Below, piece by piece: positions 24,845-33,177 of a stretch of 39,005 bases of DNA. Position 1 is the stretch's first letter. Each line of letters starts with the position of its first letter. Below the pieces are notes generated by a model. That model ran no database searches. It saw only the letters and a list, made by a program, of their open reading frames with translations, and was not told the origin of the DNA. The stretch comes from Nitrososphaerota archaeon. GTDB taxonomy: Archaea > Thermoproteota > Nitrososphaeria > Nitrososphaerales > CADDZS01. Both the position numbers and the translations under genes were made by a program. The stretch is taken from positions 1 to 39,005 of the forward strand of contig JAJPHP010000040.1 of assembly GCA_021325255.1 (NCBI GenBank), read 5' to 3'.

Positions 24845-26131
24845 TCAGGCAGTGTACTTGTTTTCCCTCAACACTTGAGGAATTCTATCGGGCGACTCGG
24901 CCAAGGGCACGAGCGAAATATCCTTGAAGGGTGGATAGTAGTCCTTGAACCCAAAGCCTGTGAGGATCGCGAGCGCTCTCTGGTCCTTCTTTATCTTCCC
25001 ATCTCTGATTGCTTTGGAGATTCCAGCCAGTGCTGTTGCCGATGAAACTTCGGTGAAGATTCCGTCAAGTCTCGCAACCTCTCTCTGCGCTGAGAGTATC
25101 TCCTCGTCGCTCAGCGCGACGCCGAACCCCTTCGAATTCCTGACTGCGACAAGGGCGTGCTCTGTCCCAAAGTTCACTCTCAGCGCTCCGGCAATAGTTT
25201 CAGCCTTCCCGCCTTCCGGGACCTTCTCGGTGCCCGTCTCGATTGCAGTCACGGTGGGGCTCGAGTCTTTTCCCTGCACGGCGACCATGCCGGGGAGCTT
25301 GTCTACAACGCCCGCCTCCTTTAGCTCCGTGAACCCCTTGTAAATTCCGTAGAGCACGTCTCCCCCCGCGGTCGGCACGAAGATATAATCGGGGAGGCCG
25401 TCTCGCCCAAATTCTGCCGTGAGCTCATACGCTATGGTCTTGAGCCCGTCCACAAGCAGCGGGTTGTATGGTGACCAGATGAAGTGGTTCAGCCACTCGG
25501 GCAACGCCTCCTGGGTCAGGTTCAGGGCTCGCTCTAGGCTCTCTTTTGACTCGAAAATGTCCCTGACTCTCAGGAGCTTTGCACCGTACATAGCTATCTG
25601 CCCTAATTTAGATGGCGTGGAGTCCTCCCGGATGAGGACAAGGCAGCCAACTCCTGCCCTGGCAGCGTAAGCAGAGACAGCGGCCGCTGCGTTCCCAGAA
25701 GATGCGATGAAGACCCCCTTCTTTCCCCACTCGCGCGTGAGGGAGAGACCGAGAGAAGCTGCCCTGTCCTTGAAAGAACCGCTAGGATTCTGGCCTTCTA
25801 ACTTGCACCAGAGGTTCTCGGAGCCGATTGATTTACCATATCTCCTCGCTTCGACCAAAGGAGTCCAACCCTCGGAGAGAGTGACAATGTTCTCGTCCGA
25901 CAGAGGAGGCATCAGGTCCCTGAACTGCCAGATTGAATCCCTAACTCGAATCGCGGAAGCAAAATCCCAACCGGCGAGATCGTATCTCGCATCGAGCACT
26001 GCGCCGCACTTTTTGCAACGCGAGTGTGTACGTACGGGATATGTCGACTTGCATGTCATGCATTCAAGCCGAAGGAAGCGATTTTTCTTTCTGTTGCCTT
26101 CTCCACCTGTCATTTTTCGTTGTGTTTGCAT
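24845..26131 (-). CDS. thrC: threonine synthase-like PLP enzyme
   Basis: 428 residues. It has an N-terminal zinc ribbon (C24, C27, C39, C42), then the fold-type II PLP core: LSEGWTPLVEA, KLEGQNPSGSFKDRAA with the Schiff-base K121, SSGNAAAAVSAYAARAG, PTAGGDVLYGIYKG and LTGFGFKDYYP. Zinc-ribbon-headed forms are typical of archaeal threonine synthase, which converts O-phosphohomoserine to threonine. The related threonine dehydratase and cysteate synthase groups share these motifs, so the symbol is provisional. It lies about 100 bases behind the ABC importer genes on the same strand, perhaps as part of an amino-acid unit. Confidence 0.75.
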   Translation of the reverse strand: MQTQRKMTGGEGNRKKNRFLRLECMTCKSTYPVRTHSRCKKCGAVLDARYDLAGWDFASAIRVRDSIWQFRDLMPPLSDENIVTLSEGWTPLVEARRYGKSIGSENLWCKLEGQNPSGSFKDRAASLGLSLTREWGKKGVFIASSGNAAAAVSAYAARAGVGCLVLIREDSTPSKLGQIAMYGAKLLRVRDIFESKESLERALNLTQEALPEWLNHFIWSPYNPLLVDGLKTIAYELTAEFGRDGLPDYIFVPTAGGDVLYGIYKGFTELKEAGVVDKLPGMVAVQGKDSSPTVTAIETGTEKVPEGGKAETIAGALRVNFGTEHALVAVRNSKGFGVALSDEEILSAQREVARLDGIFTEVSSATALAGISKAIRDGKIKKDQRALAILTGFGFKDYYPPFKDISLVPLAESPDRIPQVLRENKYTA

Positions 26132-26227
26132 TTGTCGTGTCTATTCTCTCTATCTTTTCTTTCCTATCCTTCATCAGACCTCAAAGATCTAAGCGCAGTC
26201 GAAAAGCATGCGACGCCCTATCGACGC

Positions 26228-26977
26228 CTAGGGGCCATTGCCGGCTGGCCCCTTCTCACCGCTTCCCGCCGTCCCGAGATACATCCTGATGATCTGCTCC
26301 TCATTCTCAATCTGGGCTGGCGTTCCGTCAAAGACCTTCTTCCCCTGCGTCAGGACGACTCCCCTGCTTGCTAGCCCGAGCGCCTTTCGCGCGTTCTGTT
26401 CCACTAAGAGAAGCGTCACGCCAGACTCGTGGATCTCTCTCAACTTGTTCAGGACCTGATCTGCGATAATCGGGGCGAGAGCAGCAGTCGGCTCGTCCAA
26501 AAGCAGCATCATAGGCTTTGCCATGAGTGCTCTTCCGATTGCGAGCATCTGCCTCTCTCCGCCGCTGAGAGTTCCAGCACGTTGTTTTTCCCTCTCCTTG
26601 AGGATTTGAAACATCTTGACCACAGAGTCGAGCCTTGAGAGCCTTTCAGACTTGTCTCCCGTGGCTATGGCCCCGAGCAGAAGGTTCTCCTTTACTGTCA
26701 ATTCTGGAAATACGTTTGACACCTGGGGGACGTATCCCAACCCCATCCTCGCAATGTCCTCAGGCTTCGATCCACTTATCTTCCGTCCAGAGAACTCGAC
26801 TGAGCCCTCGAAGATCGAGGTCAGACCGAAGATCGATTTTACAAGAGTGCTTTTCCCAGAGCCATTTGGACCTATTACTGCGATAATTTCGCCTTGCTCC
26901 ACCTTAATGGAAATTCCCTGGATTATGGCGAGCTTCTGGTACCCCGAGACAAGGTTCACGACGTTGAGCAGCGGCAT
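26228..26977 (-). CDS. livF: branched-chain amino-acid type ABC transporter ATPase, LivF
   Basis: 249 residues. Walker A GPNGSGKST (36-44), a Q-loop in VPQVSNVFPELTVKENLLLG, signature LSGGERQML, Walker B MLLLDEPTAAL and the H-loop replaced by the LivF-type LLLVEQNARKAL. The short N-terminus and EQN motif separate it from LivG. It would power uptake with LivG, LivH, LivM and the binding protein. Starts with ATG, 24 bases after LivG stops. Confidence 0.9.
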   Translation of the reverse strand: MPLLNVVNLVSGYQKLAIIQGISIKVEQGEIIAVIGPNGSGKSTLVKSIFGLTSIFEGSVEFSGRKISGSKPEDIARMGLGYVPQVSNVFPELTVKENLLLGAIATGDKSERLSRLDSVVKMFQILKEREKQRAGTLSGGERQMLAIGRALMAKPMMLLLDEPTAALAPIIADQVLNKLREIHESGVTLLLVEQNARKALGLASRGVVLTQGKKVFDGTPAQIENEEQIIRMYLGTAGSGEKGPAGNGP

Positions 26978-27000
26978 TTTGTGAAACTGTGACTCCCAAA

Positions 27001-27804
27001 TTACCCAAGGTACGCGTCTATGACGCTCTGCTCCTTGACAACCTGGTCAGGTTTACCTTCGGCTATTACTTTTCCCCTGCTCATGACGTAGACGTAATCA
27101 ACAAAGTCAAAGAGTATCTCGAGCCTGTGCTCAATAATTAAGAAGGTAGTACCGGCCCTCTTTCTCCTCGTTTCGATGCTCTTGAAGATGTCGCGAGCGA
27201 GTCTCGGGGCCACTCCCGCTGCGGGCTCATCAAGCATGAGCATCTTCGGGTCACCCATGAACGCGGCCGCGAGCTGGAGAAGTTTCATCTGTCCTCCGGA
27301 AATGTCGGACGACCACTTGTCGTAGAGCTGCTTTATCTCAAGGAATTCAAGCAACTCGGACGCCTTCTTGGCATTTCCAAGTTCCTCCTCGTCCCACCTC
27401 TGGTGGAACATTGCGTTGAGCGGGTTCTCACCCTTCTGATCCTTGGGCACAAGGAGAGCATTTTCGAGGACAGTCATGCCAAAAAAGAGTCGAGGTGTCT
27501 GGAAAGTACGCCCTAGACCAAGTTTGAAAATCTTGTGCGGCTGCAGGAGATCTATCTTTCTTCCGTCGAAAACGATAACTCCCGCGTCCCTTCTGATCGT
27601 ACCCCCGATCACATTGAATAGCGTAGATTTCCCACTGCCGTTCGGGCCTATGAGACCGGTGATCGATCCTCTCTTAACTTTGAGATCTACCCCGTCGATT
27701 GCGTGGAGACCCTCGAAGGACTTGCGCAGTCCCGAAACTTCGAGGATGTTCTCACCGCTACTGTTGTTGCTGCTTTGTGGTTGTTGCTGATGCTTGCTGC
27801 TCAA
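27001..27804 (-). CDS. livG: branched-chain amino-acid type ABC transporter ATPase, LivG
   Basis: 267 residues from a TTG. After a Gln/Ser/Asn-rich 18-residue N-terminus come Walker A GPNGSGKST (53-61), the GRTFQTPRLFFGMTVLENAL segment typical of LivG, a divergent signature ISGGQMKLLQ, Walker B MLMLDEPAAGVAPRL and LIIEHRLEIL (H-loop). No other start codon lies close before the conserved core, so translation must begin inside the LivM gene, overlapping it by 47 bases. The N-terminal extra residues are thus encoded by the LivM tail in another frame. Confidence 0.85.
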   Translation of the reverse strand: MSSKHQQQPQSSNNSSGENILEVSGLRKSFEGLHAIDGVDLKVKRGSITGLIGPNGSGKSTLFNVIGGTIRRDAGVIVFDGRKIDLLQPHKIFKLGLGRTFQTPRLFFGMTVLENALLVPKDQKGENPLNAMFHQRWDEEELGNAKKASELLEFLEIKQLYDKWSSDISGGQMKLLQLAAAFMGDPKMLMLDEPAAGVAPRLARDIFKSIETRRKRAGTTFLIIEHRLEILFDFVDYVYVMSRGKVIAEGKPDQVVKEQSVIDAYLG

Positions 27805-28954
27805 TCACTTTCGACGGCTCCTCGTTCTTCTTTTCAGTCTGTTTTTCAGCAGGCGGCGATGTAGTTTCGTCTTCCCCTTTCTTTCCCTTCCCAAAATCAA
27901 ATAGAGTGTAGGCCTTTGTCTTCACCCTTCCTTCAGGGAATATGCCCTTGGGTCTAAACATCAAAAGGACAAGAAGCAACGCTGCTTCGAGCATGTATCT
28001 AAGGTAGCTCAGAAGATTGGGGTCAAAGTGCGGGAACACACCCTGGAGGAGCGTCCCGAGGATCAGCGTGCCGCGATCTAATGCAGTTAGAATTGCGACG
28101 CCCACGAACACGCCCCTGTTGTTTGCAATTCCCCCGAGCACGATCATGACAAAGAGTGAGAAGGTGACAGCGGAGATGTAGTCGTCAGCGATTGCGACTC
28201 CAATGTAGAAAGAGTAGAGCGCTCCCGCGAGGCCTGCCATCGCTGAGCCGATGATTAGGACTTGCTTTCGGACCTTGTTGATGTCCTTACCAGCCGTTTC
28301 CGCGGCTATTCTGTCGTCCCTGACCGACTTCAGTACGCGCCCAAAGGGAGAGTTTGACATCCTCTGCACAATGAGGTAGCATATGAAAGCAAGGACAAGT
28401 ATCACCGCCGTATAAATTCCCTCGGCCAGTTCGGGGGAGTAGTTCTTGAGAGAAACAACATTGTCGAGCGAGGCAAACGGTTGGAGGAGGCCCGCGAGCC
28501 CGTTGTAACCACAGAAGAACTGCGGGGTGTTTCGCGCAATGATCCTGAACATCTCGCCCGCGACTAGCAGGACCATACCGAGATACCACTCCTCCTTCAC
28601 TCTTAGGGCGGGGTAGGACGCCAAGAGACCAGCACCCGCCCCAACTCCGATCGCCACAATTAGGGCAACGACCCATATCGCGACAGCGATGCCCCCATTG
28701 CTATTCACGATTGCCTCGCGCTGGACGAGCAGGTTGACGTCGCAAATGTCTGCCGGAGGAAAGCCGGAATATAGGCGAATGAGCGTCGAGCTGACAATGC
28801 CAGCAGTGAACGCGCCTGCTCCGTAGAATAGAACCTGACCAAAGTTCGGCTGCCCACCGAACCCGTATTCGAGGTTAAGGCTCAAGGCTAGGATTGAAAA
28901 GATCCCAAAGACGCTGAAGTAAGCTATCGCGAGTCCGATAAAGTCGAATGCCAG
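27758..28954 (-). CDS. livM: branched-chain amino-acid type ABC transporter permease, LivM
   Basis: Polytopic permease with the family hallmarks EYGFGGQPNFGQVLFYGAGAF, AGAGAGLLASYPALRV, the cytoplasmic SPFGRVLKSVRDDRIAAE loop and LMFRPKGIFPEGR. A charged, Gln-ending tail of about 55 residues follows (KQTEKKNEEPSKVIEQQ). A TTG at 28885 gives 375 residues but removes the normal first helix (FIGLAIAYFSVFGIFSILAL). The frame stays open to a TGA at 28973-28975 without ATG, GTG or TTG. A CTG at 28952-28954 lies about nine bases behind GGAGAGG and is the best candidate start; I use it here. Sequence error is possible. Confidence 0.75.
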   Translation of the reverse strand: MAFDFIGLAIAYFSVFGIFSILALSLNLEYGFGGQPNFGQVLFYGAGAFTAGIVSSTLIRLYSGFPPADICDVNLLVQREAIVNSNGGIAVAIWVVALIVAIGVGAGAGLLASYPALRVKEEWYLGMVLLVAGEMFRIIARNTPQFFCGYNGLAGLLQPFASLDNVVSLKNYSPELAEGIYTAVILVLAFICYLIVQRMSNSPFGRVLKSVRDDRIAAETAGKDINKVRKQVLIIGSAMAGLAGALYSFYIGVAIADDYISAVTFSLFVMIVLGGIANNRGVFVGVAILTALDRGTLILGTLLQGVFPHFDPNLLSYLRYMLEAALLLVLLMFRPKGIFPEGRVKTKAYTLFDFGKGKKGEDETTSPPAEKQTEKKNEEPSKVIEQQASATTTKQQQQ

Positions 28955-28990
28955 CGGTCGTTTCCTCTCCTCTCACACGTGGTGAATTTT

Positions 28991-29941
28991 CTACAGTTTT
29001 GCTTCCTGTTTCAAAACCGTTGATTTCCGGAAATAGTCGGCGAGCTTGTGAAAGTTTGGAGAGATTCCGGTGGGCCTCAAGATCAACACGGCGACCATGA
29101 TTGCGAACGGGAGAATCGGTTCATAGGTCAGGGGGACGCCGAAGTAAATGTAGAGCGCCTGCATCACGGTATTCTCTGCAAAGCCCACAAGGTATCCTCC
29201 GACGATTGTACCTGACATACTAGTAAGTCCAGCGATTATGACCACTGTGAAAATCTCCAGCAGGATGTTGAATCCCATGTCAGGCGTCGCCACAGTGTAA
29301 ACCGCAAAGATCGATCCTCCCACACCTGCGAGTCCTCCGGCGATAACCCACATTACTAGTACGACTCTGTTGATCTTTATCCCTGAAACGCGAGCTAGGT
29401 CGAAGTTGACCGCCACTGCCCTCATCGAGATTCCCATCCTGGTAAAGGTAAGAAATCCACCCAGAGCGAGTGAAACAATTATGGCCAGAGGGATAGCGAT
29501 AGCTTCGACATTTGTTATGTTGACGCCAAAGAATTGACCAAGAACGTATACCGGAATCCTTGGCTTTGCAAAAAGCAGGTTCTCAATCGAAGCCCAGGAG
29601 TAAATCGAGTACCTCAGGAACAGGGCCACGGCAAAAGAGGAAAGCATCAGGATGTAGATTGAAATCTTTCTATCTATCAGCGGCTTGAACACGACGTAGT
29701 GTATCGCCACAGCAATGAGGGCGCAGAGGACAAACGCCGTAATGCCCGCGAGCAGCACGTTGCCAGGGTACAAAATCGCAACTATGACGGTGGCATATGC
29801 CCCTATCGTGAGTATTTCTGCATGAGCAAAGTTAGGCAACTTGAGCACAGCAAGGCTAAGTGTCATGCCGAGCGAAGCGAGGACGTAGATACTCCCTACC
29901 AGGAGTGATTGCATTAGCGAGGGAAGGAGCCAGCTCAGCAA
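28991..29941 (-). CDS. livH: branched-chain amino-acid type ABC transporter permease, LivH
   Basis: 316 residues with about eight helices. It starts with TTG at 29941; an ATG at 29914 is possible. Family features: LLVGSIYVLASLGMTLSLAVLKLPNFAHAE, HYVVFKPLIDRKISIYIL, the EAA-like cytoplasmic TRMGISMRAVAVNFDLARVSGI loop, and FAIMVAVLILRPTGI near the end. It forms the membrane pore with LivM. A TATA-like cataaatatc on the minus strand (about 29974-29983) puts the transcript start near 29952. The divergent binding-protein gene starts about 110 bases away. Confidence 0.85.
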   Translation of the reverse strand: MLSWLLPSLMQSLLVGSIYVLASLGMTLSLAVLKLPNFAHAEILTIGAYATVIVAILYPGNVLLAGITAFVLCALIAVAIHYVVFKPLIDRKISIYILMLSSFAVALFLRYSIYSWASIENLLFAKPRIPVYVLGQFFGVNITNVEAIAIPLAIIVSLALGGFLTFTRMGISMRAVAVNFDLARVSGIKINRVVLVMWVIAGGLAGVGGSIFAVYTVATPDMGFNILLEIFTVVIIAGLTSMSGTIVGGYLVGFAENTVMQALYIYFGVPLTYEPILPFAIMVAVLILRPTGISPNFHKLADYFRKSTVLKQEAKL

Positions 29942-30020
29942 GTGGAGGTTGACTTTCCCAAGTAGTTGCGCTTACGATATTTATGTGTTGAAAGATTACA
30001 AGTTTAGAATTTGGCAACAA

Positions 30021-30030
30021 AGTATAATAC
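30021..30030 (+). promoter_or_regulatory. TATA box deciding the binding-protein start
   Basis: agtataatac is centred about 27 nt upstream of the ATG at 30054, so a leaderless transcript from that ATG is expected. The longer in-frame extension to 29949 contains this element and is unlikely to be translated. Confidence 0.55.
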
Positions 30031-30053
30031 CGCCACTATTCTCGGGTTCTTTT

Positions 30054-31421
30054 ATGGCATCTACAACATTAGCCGCAGCATTATTGGTAATCGGCCTAGT
30101 AGTTGGTGCTGGAATTGGTTACGCCGCAGTTAGCGCAACCACCAGCTCGAAAACGGTCACGAGTACTGTAGTTTCAACGGTAACAGGTACAGGAGGCGGA
30201 GGTGGATCCGCCACAACAGTGACACAGACGGTCACTGGCACTGGCGGTGGCGGTGGTGGCGGAGGCAACCAGACCTACACGATTGGCATTGTCTTCCCGC
30301 TGACTAGCTCGCTCGCAGCGTTCGGCAAGTCCTTTGTCAACGGTGTGAACCTCGCCGTGCAGCAGTTCAACGCTAATCTTTCAGCCTCTGGAAGTCCAAT
30401 CAGATTCAAGACAGTCGTCGCAGACGATCAGGGCACTCCGGCTGGAGCTCTCCAGGCGGTGCAAACACTCCATACGACTGATGGAGTGAACGTCATCATC
30501 GGCCCGCTGACGACAGCCGAGGTCTTGGGTGTAAGAGATTACGCTGATACAAACCACATCCTTCTGCTCCCGCCCGCGTCCTCGGGAACCGCAGCAGCAA
30601 TTCCGAATGACTACATACTGAGACCCGGACAGCCGGGTGATGCATTCGAAGGAAGCGCACTTGCACAAACAATCAACCACTTTGGCATGAAGAACGTGGT
30701 TTACATCTACTCCTCAGACACTTCAGAGGCAGGAACGTTCAACCTGACACAATCACTGCTCCAGGCAGACGGAGTCAAGGTGACGGGGATCGAAGTCCAG
30801 CCGCTCCAGTCTGACTATTCGAGCGCCGTATCCACGGCAGACCTCGACGTCGGCAACGCGCTGTCTGGCGGTGGAACAACTGCAAACACTGCAGTAGTGC
30901 TTGGCGAACACGGCACTGACGCAGAAAACATTCTGAGCCACGCATCGACTTCGCAGAATCTTGGAAAGGTGAGATGGTTCGGTATCGAGGCGTTGAATGA
31001 CCAGCTGCTTCTTAACGACTCAACGGTTGGACCGTTCATGAACAAGGTGAATCTCACAATCACCACGCTCTACACACCGGGTAGCCCTCAGGGACAGGCC
31101 TTCCTGTCAAACTACCAAGCGGTATACGGAGCGCCCCCGGAGCCCTTCACTAACTACGCATACGACGTCGCGTGGATTGCCCTGCTCTCAATCGCCGCTG
31201 CAGGAACCACAAACGGACAGGCTCTCCTCTCCATCGTACCGGTCGTTGCAAACCACTACTTTGGCTCGAGCGGAACGCCCACCTACCTTGACAAGAACGG
31301 AGACCAATCGATTGGATTCTTCGCAATCGACCTATGTGTCAAGAACGCCACGCAGTTCCAGTTCAACCAGATAGGGCTGTACGACGGGTCGAGCAACACT
31401 GTATCGTTCAGTGGTCCATAG
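30054..31421 (+). CDS. ABC transporter substrate-binding protein, LivJ/LivK-like
   Basis: 455 residues from the ATG at 30054. One N-terminal helix (TTLAAALLVIGLVVGAGIGY) anchors it outside the membrane. A Thr/Ser/Gly linker (TVTGTGGGGG and TGTGGGGGGGGN) leads to a type I periplasmic-binding domain: YTIGIVFPLTSSLAAFGKSF, VVADDQGTPAGALQAVQTLH, GVNVIIGPLTTAEVLGVRD, DYILRPGQPGDAFEGSALAQ and GMKNVVYIYSSDTSEAG. The glycine linker before the binding domain is usual for archaeal anchored binding proteins. It captures branched-chain amino acids or amides (urea-type ligands are possible) for the divergent LivHMGF complex. Confidence 0.85.
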   Translation: MASTTLAAALLVIGLVVGAGIGYAAVSATTSSKTVTSTVVSTVTGTGGGGGSATTVTQTVTGTGGGGGGGGNQTYTIGIVFPLTSSLAAFGKSFVNGVNLAVQQFNANLSASGSPIRFKTVVADDQGTPAGALQAVQTLHTTDGVNVIIGPLTTAEVLGVRDYADTNHILLLPPASSGTAAAIPNDYILRPGQPGDAFEGSALAQTINHFGMKNVVYIYSSDTSEAGTFNLTQSLLQADGVKVTGIEVQPLQSDYSSAVSTADLDVGNALSGGGTTANTAVVLGEHGTDAENILSHASTSQNLGKVRWFGIEALNDQLLLNDSTVGPFMNKVNLTITTLYTPGSPQGQAFLSNYQAVYGAPPEPFTNYAYDVAWIALLSIAAAGTTNGQALLSIVPVVANHYFGSSGTPTYLDKNGDQSIGFFAIDLCVKNATQFQFNQIGLYDGSSNTVSFSGP

Positions 31422-31751
31422 TCAAGAACACATGGGAGTTAGGGAATCAGAAAATCGGGGAAATCTGCGAGTGCGGGTTTTCCAAAAACCCTTTTCCCTT
31501 CTCCCGAACCCTTTTTCTTTTTTCTTCACTTTCTGAAAGACAAAAAATCGCCTTTTGGTTTTTACTTTGCTAGTCTTTGCATCTCAAGAACGACTCGGTC
31601 TAAGCAGAGTGTCTCTGCTTTGTATCTCACTTTGTCATTTCTTTATCTTGCAGGCGCCCTAAGATATTGCCCTGGTCAAAGAAATGACCAGCATAACTAA
31701 TCGAAAATCACTCTTTTTTTCAGGTGCTGAAATTAGGGGGAACGCAGTCCC
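31422..31751. other. intergenic region between convergent genes
   Basis: 330 bases without a gene; the binding-protein gene and the minus-strand MFS gene converge here. It holds the terminator-like hairpin at 31475-31530 and further T-runs (for example about 31711-31719). Confidence 0.4.
31475..31530 (+). terminator. hairpin plus T-rich terminator of the binding-protein gene
   Basis: GGGTTTT-CCA-AAAACCC (31475-31491) is directly followed by TTTTCCCTTCTCCC and a run of T (ccctttttcttttttc). The hairpin and oligo-T series lie 54 bases after the stop. Confidence 0.6.
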
Positions 31752-32921
31752 TCACTGCCTTTCCCCGTTCGGTTCCGTTGCAAGATAGATCATGGGACCA
31801 AGGATAACTGCCGGTATTGAAATCAAAATCCAGGAGAGGTCGTAGCCATTCAAGAACACAAGTCTTGGAAACACGACATTGGAGACCGAACCGGCAAGTA
31901 TGCCTGCAGCGTTCATCAGGCCTATCGCGATTGGCACATACTGCGCGCCGATGTTTCGAAGTTGGGAGGCGTAAGCTAGGGCAATGGTGCTTCCACCCAG
32001 CACGAAGAAGCCGGAGAAGAAAGCAGCTATCCAAGCGGCATAAGGACTTTGGAGTGAAAATAGGGAGATCGAAATTGCGGCTCCGATTGCTGAGGTCAGG
32101 ATGAAGAAGCGCCTTCTGTGGAATCTGTCAGAAATCAATCCTGCAATCGGTGACCCGACTATCGCCCCGATAGATGGAAGCGAAGAGATCGTCCCAGCTA
32201 GGGCGGGGGAGTAGTTGAGCTGGCTTTCCGCATAGACGACGATAAACTGAGAAACTACGTAGAACGCCCCGAAGGCTCCCAGCGTTGAAATTATGGCCAG
32301 CCAGACGTTTCTCGAGGTAAGGGACGTCTTAACCTGAGAGAAATCCAGTGCCGTCTTCTTCTTGATTCCCTCGAAGGCGTACAGGTTCTCAATAAACGAA
32401 CCAAGTGTGAGCGCCGCGGTAACCGCGAACGGCCAACGCCAGTCGAACACCGCTGCAAGAGGAGTGAAGAAAAACAGGGCGAGGCCTGCTCCGAGATTGA
32501 ACGAGCTGTTGTAGATGCCTATCGCGAGGCCCGACCTCTTCCCTCCCAGCGCGCCCGAGGCGATGGTAAGCGCCGGCGCGTAAAACAGGGCCGCCCCGAT
32601 TCCGGTGATGAGTCGCGCCGCAATCTGGAAGTAAAATTCGCCTGAGAGAGTGGAAGCAAACGATGCCGCGGTAATTATCGCGAGTCCTGAAGTGCTCGCG
32701 TACTTTGCGCCTCTTTGAGCCGAGAGGATTCCAGCGGGGATCTGGAAGGCGGCAGTGCCGATGAGGAACGCCGCGGAAAAAAAGCCCAACGCTGCTATCG
32801 AGTAGTGAAATCTGATAATCATCTCAGGAAAGGCAGCCGAGAGGTCAAACCAGCAAAGGGCGTAGATTGTTCTTGAGAACGTCACCGAGCCAAAAACGAA
32901 CGCAGGGCTGCGCGCTGGCAA
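31752..32921 (-). CDS. MFS transporter
   Basis: 389 residues from a TTG at 32921, with 12 predicted helices. Recognisable MFS features: the loop 2-3 region AGILSAQRGAKY, RLITGIGAALFYAPAL in helix 4, PLAAVFDWRWPFAVTAAL, the central KKKTALDFSQVKTSLTSRN loop, the second GLISDRFHRRRFFIL signature and a helix ending WILISIPAVILGP. No substrate-specific motif is visible. The minus-strand TATA-like cacttatag (about 32961-32969) is spaced for a short leader, supporting the TTG start. It is divergent from the aminotransferase gene. Confidence 0.8.
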   Translation of the reverse strand: MPARSPAFVFGSVTFSRTIYALCWFDLSAAFPEMIIRFHYSIAALGFFSAAFLIGTAAFQIPAGILSAQRGAKYASTSGLAIITAASFASTLSGEFYFQIAARLITGIGAALFYAPALTIASGALGGKRSGLAIGIYNSSFNLGAGLALFFFTPLAAVFDWRWPFAVTAALTLGSFIENLYAFEGIKKKTALDFSQVKTSLTSRNVWLAIISTLGAFGAFYVVSQFIVVYAESQLNYSPALAGTISSLPSIGAIVGSPIAGLISDRFHRRRFFILTSAIGAAISISLFSLQSPYAAWIAAFFSGFFVLGGSTIALAYASQLRNIGAQYVPIAIGLMNAAGILAGSVSNVVFPRLVFLNGYDLSWILISIPAVILGPMIYLATEPNGERQ

Positions 32922-33177
32922 GTAAAGCCTGTCTCTTCTGATTTTCAGGGTTTCCTCGCTCTATAAGTGAATAGTTCACCATCGATAATTCAACAATTCA
33001 TGTTGCTGTAACTTGATCTTGTACGCACTTTGCAACTTCGGATTTGAATCATCGCCAACATTAGTCGCTTCTCCGAGCAGGGAGAAGAGAGCATAATATT
33101 CGAGTCAAGGCTTTTATTTGCAGAAAGGTTTCAATGCATTCTGTACGCCTTCGGGGAGAGTAAGAGAAAGTAGGAAC

